DNA of 64,000 bases from Puccinellia tenuiflora (taxonomy: Eukaryota > Streptophyta > Magnoliopsida > Poales > Poaceae): NCBI GenBank assembly GCA_012064385.1, contig QRDG01000524.1:1080267-1144266 (forward strand). Reading direction: 5' to 3'. Position 1 is the stretch's first letter; each line of letters starts with the position of its first letter. Below the pieces are notes generated by a model, which ran no database searches, was not told where the DNA came from, and saw nothing but the letters and a program-made list of their open reading frames with translations. Shown here in pieces: positions 55,401 through 64,000 of the stretch. The position numbers and the translations under genes are program-made.

Positions 55401-56490
55401 TGACCGAATAATTTGTGAGGGGCTTGTCAAGGGTCCTCTAGTTTGCTATTTCCATTTGCGCGTGTGTGGTGTGAGTGGAAAAGGAACGAGGATGATGGTG
55501 TGTAGGACGTGACGGTGGGGCAGGGCGCTGGGAGCGCTGAACCTGTCCTTCCGCCACTGATGGTCCTTGAGTAAGCCTCATGCATTGTAAAGGTCTAACC
55601 GCGCCCGCTCGCCGGTCTTCCCCGGAAGAGGACCAACTAGGTGAGCCGGACGGTACCAATGGGTAAAATAGTACACCCCTGCAGGGTAAATCTTTTCGAA
55701 AAGCCGTGTCCACGGTTATGGACAAACTCTTGGGAAAGGCGGATTAGCTCATAGATAACTTTAACCTAATTGATATGGCAGCTAAAGGTTGCATAATCAA
55801 CATGTGATAAAGGTTCATTTCCTCGAGGGTGAGTCGAGGGAGTGCCTTTGTGTGAGATGAGTGGTGATGGTTGTGAGTAGGTTCGCCGAGAACTGAAAGG
55901 TGATAATGATACTCTCTTACCCCCTTTATAAAAATATTCTGAGTAGACGAATGCCATGTGTCACTTTATATTTCGGTTTATTAAAATTAGCTTTATGCAA
56001 AAGAAATACATAAACAGCTTTAGAGCCTCCGTCAGTCATTGGGCCTATATCGCCCTACTAAACTTGCGAGTACATTGTACTCAGTCTCTCTTTGCTGCCT
56101 CTATGTATTTGTATTTTCAGAGGAGGATGACACCGAGCAACTAGGTGGGTTCTTCGTTGACGTCGACTACTAGTCTGGGGTTCCCAGGTGGCAGCTTGGG
56201 ACCGTGGAACAAGCTGGCTGGGATGATGTTTATTGTAGGCCTCTTAGGCCATATATTTGCTTCTTGTTGTTAGACAACACTACCCGCTTCCGCTTGTTGA
56301 ATTGTTGGATCGGTGATCCTTTTGCTTGTAATATTTGTATTCTTCTCGTTATATGAGTTGCTATACTTTTGTGTCGTAGAGTCATGCTTTGTGCCAGTTC
56401 TGTTCCACAAGTCTCGATCTTTGTCTTATACATTGATGGTTGTGTCGGATTCATAGCCTCTCTGTATAATTCCGGGGTCGGGGCGCTACA
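52486..56490 (+). repeat. Right LTR of the LARD-like element
   Basis: 4005 bp, nearly identical to the left LTR; differences are single bases and one-base length changes (for example in the T-run before gcaaatcag and in the ccagctacg phrase). Confidence 0.85.
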
Positions 56491-57507
56491 GATTTTGTGT
56501 CCAAATAACAAGCAGGACCTCGGACAATAGAAAATCGAGCTTGCAACATACTGAAATCTCTCCCAATGTCCTTCCAGCAAGCTTTTTGACAAGCAGCAAA
56601 TTGGGATTGTTTCTAGCCATGTGGATATGAGATAGTCTTCATAAATTTTGACCATGAAGAGTAGATGTCATCAACTAGATAGTATCCCATGTCTTGTGCA
56701 TGAGCATTGACAGTGAAGTTGCAAGACAGAGCATCACCAGTTATAAGCCTAGCAAATAAATGGGATCTTTGTAAAACACCGATATCGACATAGAGTCCAG
56801 CAAACCAGAAAATCAATGCCAAAACTGCAAGTACCGAGAGGCCACTTCTTCAAGTATGATAGTCAGATCATGATGATGACCGGCGTATTGGACGTGCCAT
56901 GTCGTGGGGCAATTTTCCACCTCCAATTAATGCGATCGATGCTCTCAATCATGCCCGACCACCCCCTTGCAACATTCATTGCCGTTAAACTTTTTGTGTC
57001 ATCTTCATTGGGAGTTATGAGATACTCAGTACCGAAGATCTTGATCAATGTCTTCGCAAACATCCTCACATGTGAAAAGGGTAGTGTCTTCTTCAATGCA
57101 AAGTTGCTTGTTAGCGTAATCGGTTGGAATACCTTATGGGATCACTCGTGTTACTACCGGATTTTTTTTGAAACACGCTTGACCCAATGCTCCTTTGGCG
57201 AATAAAATATCGGCAATTAGCCTCGCAAGTTTCGATATAGCACACAAAAAATACCTTTGCGCATTTGGTAACGCCTACAAAAAATATGAGCATGATATGT
57301 GAAAATCTCAACTAAATAGACCTTCATGAGCATATCATGGCCGTGACCGGTTCCGAATAATGTACATAAGACCCAATTTGGGATCCCACCCTCTTTCTCT
57401 TCTTCTTCTAATCCATTTTCTTCAGCAAGTGCATAAAAAAAATCCTCGATCCCATCATCCGATGACGAGGAGTCCTCAAAAAAGAATTCCACTGCCGACA
57501 TACTCAT

Positions 57508-58104
57508 GAAAATTCAACTACATGAGATTTACAATTCTTCACCTATCGATTTGCAATCGAGTGAAAATTAAACGAAGGGATGGAAATTTACACCATCGAT
57601 GAGATCCTAGGATAGGGGCGAAGTCGCTGGAGGAAAGCTCGGTTGGGGTCGATTTCGGGGCGGGGTCAAGGTGGAGGACGGCCCAGTGCCTCAAGAACGG
57701 CCAACGTCTCCAACCCGAACACTCCACGGCCTTGCGCGGAGCTCCACGCCAGATCCATGGCGGGTAGATAGGAAAATTTGAGGGCGGAAGGAGATTGAGT
57801 TCCCCCGAGCTCTAAAACAAGAGGGAATGACGCAACGGCCGAGGAGGGACTCTCTCGGCGGCGTGACGGATTCACGAACGACTTGAATTGACACTGGAAG
57901 GTGGCGGCGGGACGGCTTCCTCCTGAATTTTTTTACTCACACCAAGCCCTCTCGTTTGTGCAGGAAACGCTAAATTTTGCGTTTTTTGCTGGTGATATGA
58001 GATAAGATCCGTGGACCGCCAGCAAAATGATTACCTGTTCTACGGGATCTGATCGGGTTGTTTTTTTTCACCTAAACCACAATTTTTTTTAGGTTTTGGC
58101 TAGG
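57508..58104 (-). other. Leader region of the second PIF relic
   Basis: Minus-strand sequence upstream of MSMSAVEF. It is moderately GC-rich and contains a short ATG-led frame around 57760 (MDLAWSSAQGRGVFGLETL) that may be a leader ORF or chance. No terminal inverted repeat of the PIF element was identified. Confidence 0.35.
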
Positions 58105-58108
58105 GCGC

Positions 58109-58147
58109 AATCGACTGAGAACTAAGTTAGTTCTCAGTCGATGACGT
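58109..58147. mobile_element. MITE end, same family as 11569-11797
   Basis: gactgagaactaa-g-ttagttctcagtc is a palindrome; together with the following cgatgacgtc it matches the terminal design (gtgagagttaacttaattct / cgattgag) of the MITE at 11569. Only one end is visible here. Confidence 0.45.
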
Positions 58148-58480
58148 CAGTGTCTTCTTCTCACCTCCAGCCTCCCCCCCCCCGCAGCCACCGCCGGCCT
58201 CGCCGCTCGCGGTCGGCGCGCTGCTGCGGCACCTCGCCACCCCGTCCTGCCCGAGCTCCTCCTCCGCCGGTCCACCGTCGCCCCCGACCACCCCTCTACC
58301 CCCCCCCCCCCGTCTTCTCTAGCTCCGACGACCCCCGCACCCCCCAAGATAAGTCTCTTGGTCGCCTCCACCACCTCCGCCGTGGCGTGCCGCGTCTCCG
58401 GCAACTCCGATTCCCTCCAGTCTTGTCGTCGCCGTCGGCCGCCGCGGCCAGCCGCATCGCTCACCCGTCTGAAAGGACAA
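58148..58480. other. GC-rich patch without clear gene
   Basis: C-runs and gccgccg-type phrases. Long frames on both strands lack recognisable domains; possibly part of a captured promoter or exon. No call made. Confidence 0.3.
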
Positions 58481-58483
58481 GGA

Positions 58484-59676
58484 TGTCACCTAGAGGGGGG
58501 GGGGGTCAATAGGCGATTTAAAACTTTTACGGTTTAAGGCTTGATAATTACGGAATAAAACTGGTGTTTAAATTAACAAGCCAACAACCTAAATATACTA
58601 GGTTCACCTATGTGCACCAACAACTTATGCTAAGCAAGATAACAACAAGGTGATAGCAAGATATAAAACTTTAAGCACGAAGGCTATCACAATGTAAATT
58701 GCATAAGTAAAAAGCTCGGGTATACAAATAACCGAGGCACGCGGAGATGAGGATGTATTCCCGAGTTCCTCCTTGTTAAGGTAGAACGTCTCGTTGGAGG
58801 GGTGTGAGCTCGCCACAAAGGCCTACTCAAGACACCACAAAAGGCCTCACCCTATTCTCCGATGAGACTCACCCCAAGGGTTAGGTTCACCTTCCACTAT
58901 CGGAATCCTTCAAGGAGGAATCCGGAGCCTTTACAACAATCTTGGGGCACACACCCATAACTCAATCGGGGGCTCCCAAACCTTGCCCAGAGTTTCACAA
59001 CTCGAAGTCTTCACGACACCACCAACCGTCAAGGGTACATAATACACCCAAGAGGCACAAGCTCTTGGGAGCACAATGCACCCAAGAGTAACAAGCTTCT
59101 CGAACTTCAACTTCCACGAATCTTCGTGGAGAGCACAAACCGATGCAACTAATGCAATGGCAAGAGCACAAGTGCTCAAATCCTTCACTCTAAAATTCCA
59201 ACTAAGCAACAAATGCTTTTGGACGAATAAGAGAGAAAGAACAAAGAGGAGAAACACAAAGCAACTCCAAGATCTAGATCCAACGGGTTCCCCTCACTTA
59301 GAGGAGATTTGGTTTGGTGGAATAGTGGATCTAGATCTCCTCTCTCTTTTCCCTCTAAAAGGAGGCAAGAATCATGAAGGGAAGAGGAGAAATGAAGCTC
59401 TCAAAATTGCAACAATGAATGAGAGAGAGAGCAAAAATTGTTGTTGAAACATTGGGGAAGAAGGCCCCTTTTATATGGGGCCACAAAATGTGGCCGTTCG
59501 GGGGAAAAAGCTCCCAGCCCGACAGCCCGGCCTGGGGCTGGCCAGGAATCTGGAGCAGCGAAGCAGAGGCGCAGGGGACCCGGCCTGGTCCCGGCATGGG
59601 CCGGCCTGCGCGCGCAGGTGGGCCGGGGAGGCAACCGAAGGCGCCGGCCTCATCCCGGCCTAGGCCGGTCAGCCAG
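58484..59676. mobile_element. Retroelement end beginning TGTCACCTAGAGGGGGG, interrupted on the right
   Basis: Starts tgtcacctagaggggggggg and gtcaataggcgatttaaaac, a terminus style I associate with long LTRs of grass retrotransposons. It runs into a GC-rich ggcctggtcccggc region, where it is cut by the next LTR element at 59677. No partner LTR in the window, so solo LTR versus truncated element cannot be told apart. Short frames inside are not convincing genes. Confidence 0.45.
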
Positions 59677-62600
59677 TGTAACAGCCCAAACTTGGTAACG
59701 AAAAATACGAAGAATTTTTCCACTTTTGTTTCCATGTTTGCATCATAGCATCCATATGCATTTTTGCCATTTCTACCTTTCACTTGGAAACAATTGAAAT
59801 GGGAAGCCCAAACTTCCCAACATCCAACCAATGAAAATGCCCAACTTGGAAACCAACTAAATGAACTTCCAAGTTGTTTAGGAAGTTCCATCTTTGCCTT
59901 GTATAACAATTTCTCACTTTCCAATTTTTGTCAAATAAGAAATGACATGAGAGCTCAAGTTGGCTTAATTCAATTCCTATTTTTGGAACCAAGTTATGCT
60001 TTCCAAAAATTCAAACTAAAATCATGGGGAGCTCCAGTATTATTGTGAGGGTCTCCATGAATATTTTCAATATTTTTGGAGATGCCTAAATACTCCAATT
60101 AAATGAATTTTGGAAGATCTCAAAAATGCCTTCATTAAACCCTGTGAACAAATCATGACCAAAACTTTTTATTTTGCTTCCCAAATTTTTGTGGAGGTTC
60201 AACAGCTTAAATGGAGCCTATGTGAATTTTTCCAGATTTTATAAACATGTTTTAGTGCCTTTTTAAATCCCTGAAGTTGCTGAACTAAAAAGGAAAAACA
60301 GAATTTTGCAAATGTTTAAAACTCTGACGGGTGGGCCACCCCTGTCATCCTCCCTTCTCTCCCTCTTCCTCTCTGTGCTGGAAAACGGCACTGGCGCCAT
60401 GCCTCCTTGCCGGCCGAGCTGCTCTTGCCGCCGTGGCCTCTGCGACCTTTAAGGAGCACCCCCGCGTCGCTCACCTGCCCCTCACCTTCCTCTCTCCTCG
60501 TTTCTCCCTGATTTTCCGGATCGACGCCACCTCTGCTTTCCCCGCGCTGCCCTCCGCGGTACCGACGCCGTCGCCATCGATTCGCCGTGATCTGGAGGTC
60601 CCCGGGACAAGCCGACGCTGCCGGTGGCTCCGCCGCACCCTCTTCCCCCTCGGGGAGCAAGGAATCGTGCCGGGTTGGCCCGGGATCGACGGAATCATCC
60701 TCGGCGCACCTCCCCCTCCGCCGCCGCTCACGGGACGATTCCGGCGACCTCGTCCTCTCCGCGCCGTCGCCGTCCACCCTTTAGTGCTCAGGGTGAGCTC
60801 CTCTTATTCTTGGCCCTCTCCCTCGCCTCATTTTCCCCCTCCCGCCGCCGTTGGTCGCCGTCGGCCGCCGGCGACGACGCCGTCGTCAGCACCCGTGCAT
60901 CACTGCCCGGCCTGACCGAGGCTTGGGCGGTCTGAGGCCGGAGCCTTCGGGCTGGTGCCCGGCCGTTCGCCCAGCCTGGGCCGGCTCTGGGCCGGGCCAC
61001 TCGGGTCCCTGCCCGGCCTAATTTCCGGCCTGGCCGGCTCGAGGCCGGAGGGAAAGTTTTTCCCTTTTTAATTTGTTAATATGAAATTAAAACTTGAATA
61101 TCTTTTCGTATATGGCTTCAAAAATTGCAAACTAAATATCAAATTGCTCAGCAAAACAAAACCTATCAGTTGGTAACTTTATCATGTCCTCTTGAGCAAA
61201 ATATTTTCCCCGTAATTAGGAAACCCTAAAAGGGTAAAATTGATGCCTAATTTGAGAAATTCATAACCTATTCAAATTTAATCCAAAAATTACAAATAAA
61301 TATCAATGTGATCAACATGCGAAATGCCCTCAAACCATGCACTTATCATATCATGATCACAAATATTTATTTGATGTTATCCATAATTGGGTTAAAAGAA
61401 TAAATTCTCGTTAATTATTTAAATTGCTATTTATTCATCGGTGCTCCGAAAATCACAAATAAAGTAACAAAATGATCGGAATGACGAACCCTACCCTTTA
61501 TTGCCATGTTCATGCATTCTTGAGCCACTTCCATAATAATTTGATAATTTATGAAGAATGTGGTCACTAAGATAAATATGGGGTTGGTTCCAAATAGTTG
61601 CACAAATTATTTGGCCCCTCGTTTAAATTTGCTTTTAATTTATATAATAATATGGTTGCATCAATTGGACATGTCATCATGTGCTTGAGCATTGCATTTT
61701 GAGTTCGTGTGATTTATGTGTGCTTTGTATTTCTTTTGGGGTATCGATAGATTCCGGAGTCGAGGGCCTCTCTAACTACCCCGACGATCAGTGCTTCACC
61801 ACCGGGCAGCAAGGCAAGAGATAACCTAACCTTCTTGACATCTAGCATCCTATGATTTTATCAAATTATTTTATCCACCATATTATTTGCATGCGGTTCA
61901 AATATCTCTTTGTGTAAATATATAGAATCCTATGAAGGCATGTTCTTCCCCGAGCCAATCACATGTATCCCTACCTATGAGACCTAGGGTTGAAGTGCTG
62001 GCCGAGATAAAGATAAAATGGTTGTATTCATATGCTTAGCTATGCTTAGCCATGCTTAGATAAATGCTTTATGTCCGTTATTACTTCCATAATTGTTTAA
62101 GTATGGAATGATTCGGGCACGGTGGATAATTGTGATGCTTAATTAAAAATGCTAAGATGGCTTGGGTGAGTTGCCATCGGGGATGGTGTTTTGCCTCACT
62201 CTAGCCCCTAGGAGCGAGTTCTTTACCTCTTGAACCAAGACTGAGCGTGCTTCCGGAGGGTGGGGGCATATGGAACCCCCTTTGACCGAATAAGTTGTGA
62301 GGGGCTTGTCAAGGGTCCTCTAGTTCGAGTTTTCCATTTGCGCGTGAGTTGTGTGGGTGGAAAAAGGAACGAGGATGGTGGTGTTTAGGAATGTGGCCGC
62401 GGGGCAGGGCGCTGAGAGCGCTGATCCTGTCCTTCCGCACACTGATGGTCCTTGAGTAAGCCTCATGCAATGTAAAGGTCTAACCGCGCCCGTTCGCCGG
62501 CCTTCCCCGGAAGAGGGCCAACTAGGTGAGCCGGACGGTACCGATGGGTAAATTAGTACACCCCTGCAGGTTTAATCTTTTCGAAAAGCCGTGTCCACGG

Positions 62601-63379
62601 TTTATGGACGACTTGGGAATAGACGATAAGACCATAGAGAATCTTAACCTAATTGATATGGCAGCTAAAGGTTGCATAATCAACGTGTGATAAAGGTTCA
62701 CTTCCTCGAGGGTGATTCGAGGGGGTGCCTTGGTGGAGATGAGAGTGGTTGGTTTACAAAAGGGTTCGATGAGAACCAAAGTTGACAAATGTTTACTCTC
62801 TTACCCCCGTTTATAAAAATATTCTGAGTAGACGAATGCCTTGTGTCATTTATGTTTCGGTTTATGAAAATATAGCTTTATGCAAAAGAATACATATAAA
62901 GCTTTAGAGCCCTCCGTCAGTCATTGGGTCTATATCGCCCTACTAAACTTGCGAGTACATCGTACTCAGTCTCTCTTTGCTGCCTCTATGTTTTTGTATT
63001 TCAGAGGAGGACGACACCGAGCAGTTAGGTGGGTTCTTCGTTGACGTCGACTACTAGTCTGGGGTTCCCAGGTGGCAGCTTGGGACCGTGGAACAAGCTG
63101 GCTTGGGTGATGTTTATCTGTAGGCCTCTTAGGCCATAATTTGCTTCTTGTTGTATTAGACAACGCTACTTCGCTTCCGCTTGTTGAATTGTTGGATCTG
63201 TGATCCTTTTGTTTGTAATATTTGTATTCTCCTCGTTATATGAGTTGCATATAAATGTTTTGTGTCGTAGAGTCATGCTTTGTGCCAGTTCTGTTCCACA
63301 AGTCTCGATCTTTGTTTTATACATTGATGGTTGTGTGCTACATAGCCTCTCTGTATAATTCCGGGGTCGGGGCGTTACA
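59677..63379 (+). repeat. Left LTR (3.7 kb) of the partial gypsy element
   Basis: Runs TG...CA and contains a GC-rich block (60330-61050) like that in the LARD-like LTRs. No reading frame in it is credible as a gene. Confidence 0.85.
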
Positions 63380-63380
63380 A

Positions 63381-63394
63381 GTTGGTATCAGAGC
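63381..63394 (+). other. tRNA-iMet primer-binding site
   Basis: gttggtatcagagc, two bases after the LTR end, complementary to the 3' end of initiator-Met tRNA, where minus-strand DNA synthesis starts. Confidence 0.8.
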
Positions 63395-63775
63395 AGGACT
63401 GCCTGTAGGAAACCCTTTCTTTTGGTCGATGTCGAGTCTAGTAAAAATTTTTTCAACCTAAAAATGAGTTGTGAAAACCTTCTTAGGATTCTTTTTGCTT
63501 CTCACCCAACTCGCTCTACTCTGATTCTTACCTCTATTTGTTTTGTGCTTGGTGTCGATGTTTAGGTTCTCGGGGTTGGGGTTCTTACCGTCCAGTTATG
63601 CCTCGAGTCCGTTAAATCCGTTTGATATCGCCACGATGACGTGATGTCACCGTGGTTGCCTAAAATCTGTCTTTGGTGTTTATTGCTTCTTAAATATCTA
63701 TATTTGGGAGCAACCAATGATCTATCTTAACTGCCAGAATTGGTTACTAACTTGTCGTTGTTCCAATTCTTCAGA

Positions 63776-64000
63776 ATGGCTCCTACCCGTCGTGGGGAAC
63801 ATAGCAGCCCTGATCCACCGCCGCCACCCACAATGGCGGAGGTGATGATGGCTATCGAGCAAAACCGTCTGCGCAATGAGCGGTTGCTCGAGCAGCTGGT
63901 CCAGCAAGGGGCCAGGAGGAACACGGACTGCACCACTCTTAACCAGTTCCTGCGGTCCCAACCTCCTACATTCTCCGAAGCTAAGGAGCCGCTTGATGCG
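63776..64000 (+). CDS. Gypsy gag protein, N-terminal part
   Basis: ATG at 63776, open to the window edge (75 codons). MAPTRRGEHSSPDPPPPP is followed by a helical charged region (RLRNERLLEQLVQQGARR) and LNQFLRSQPPTFSEAKEPLD. The last block is the lead-in to the retrotransposon gag domain in plant Ty3/gypsy elements. Gag forms the cytoplasmic particle in which reverse transcription occurs. Intact so far as visible; pol is not in the window. Confidence 0.78.
   Translation, partial: MAPTRRGEHSSPDPPPPPTMAEVMMAIEQNRLRNERLLEQLVQQGARRNTDCTTLNQFLRSQPPTFSEAKEPLDA

Larger units (their letters stand above)
45864..56490 (+). mobile_element. LARD-like LTR retrotransposon with 4.0-kb LTRs
   Basis: LTRs 45864-49873 and 52486-56490 start TGTAACAGCCCCAATTTGG and end GGGGTCGGGGCGCTACA. 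Primer site ttggtatcagagc (tRNA-iMet) follows the left LTR; purine tract taagggggggtagaat precedes the right LTR. The 2.6-kb interior has no long frame; it keeps only decayed gypsy pol pieces, with a protease-like LFHLGVSHSFIS near 50850-50885 and LESRDEIPVRGG at the 3' end. Very long LTRs with a mostly non-coding interior are the hallmark of LARDs, described in barley as Sukkula; identity with that family is not shown. The LTRs differ by few substitutions and small indels, so insertion was recent. Flanks (agaga / gattt) do not form a clear 5-bp TSD. Confidence 0.82.
45696..57507 (-). pseudogene. Second PIF/Harbinger transposase relic, split by an LTR element
   Basis: Minus-strand pieces lie in order from 57507. 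The N-terminus is acidic (SAVEFFFEDSSSSDDGIEDF), then RRYQMRKGIFCVLYRN, FGTEYLITPNEDDTKSL and NVARGWSGMIESIDRINWRW. GLYVDIGVLQRSHLFARL, YYLVDDIYSSW and RFSIVRGPACYLD follow up to 56491. After the 10.6-kb LTR insertion the reading resumes at 45863 with LTNIINSCVILHNMTIKDER, NLHFYFDNIGNRVKPRRNPY and ends near 45696. This is the plant_tran / ALP1-like branch of PIF transposases, distinct from the copy at 7098. Several stops and frame changes show it is dead. Confidence 0.8.
59677..64000 (+). mobile_element. Ty3/gypsy LTR retrotransposon, 5' part (runs off the window)
   Basis: The left LTR, 59677-63379, starts TGTAACAGCCCAAACTTGG and ends GGGGTCGGGGCGTTACA; it is followed by ttggtatcagagc. It shares its ends, layout and long patches with the 4.0-kb LTRs of the LARD-like element but is clearly diverged and 300 bp shorter. 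A gag start is present, so this could be the coding relative of the non-coding element. Confidence 0.85.

Overview
The window is nuclear DNA of a grass, most likely a Triticeae species (wheat, Aegilops or barley type). The reasons are short GT-AG introns, split plant genes, and a dense mass of nested transposons: MULE, PIF/Harbinger, CACTA, hAT MITEs, LINE/SINE retroposons and Ty3/gypsy LTR elements with tRNA-iMet primer sites. Nothing looks bacterial, viral or organellar. The sequence has one N-gap (39269-39336) and one ambiguous base near 34848.

Layout. 1-2600: 3' part of a Mutator-like (MULE) transposase and a small repeat-flanked patch. 3828-4398: a complete two-exon GRF zinc-finger membrane protein gene (minus strand). 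4761-6722: a frameshifted NLR resistance-gene relic. 7100-13490: a PIF/Harbinger transposase relic opened by two insertions, a LINE/SINE-type composite (16-bp target duplication) and a CACTA element (TSD AGC) that itself carries a MITE and a retroposon. 13520-16300: a CACTA fragment, two hAT-type MITEs with 8-bp TSDs, and another retroposon.

16358-31706 is the most unusual part: a CACTA-type region of about 15 kb. It has an apparently intact TnpD-like transposase (three exons, 1171 codons), an apparently intact TnpA-like gene (eight or nine exons), TTTGCCGTGCG subterminal arrays, and a large imperfect hairpin in the transposase leader. It also holds a 6-kb insert made of a small minus-strand ORF, a pair of divergent TATA boxes separated by 119-bp repeats, three 138-bp repeats, and an 11-unit 353-bp satellite with higher-order structure.

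31863-38617: two ordinary host genes on the minus strand, a 99-residue coiled-coil protein with a LINE in its first intron, and a GCD1-like mitochondrial protein. 41276-41920: a decayed F-group bZIP (zinc-sensor type) pseudogene. 42157-64000: LTR retrotransposons. These are a short gypsy derivative, a LARD-like element with 4.0-kb LTRs inserted in a second PIF relic, and the 5' end of a related element that still has gag.

Only three host genes look intact (the GRF protein, the coiled-coil protein and GCD1). All coordinates and splice sites were derived by reading the sequence; family names rest on recalled motifs, not on database searches.
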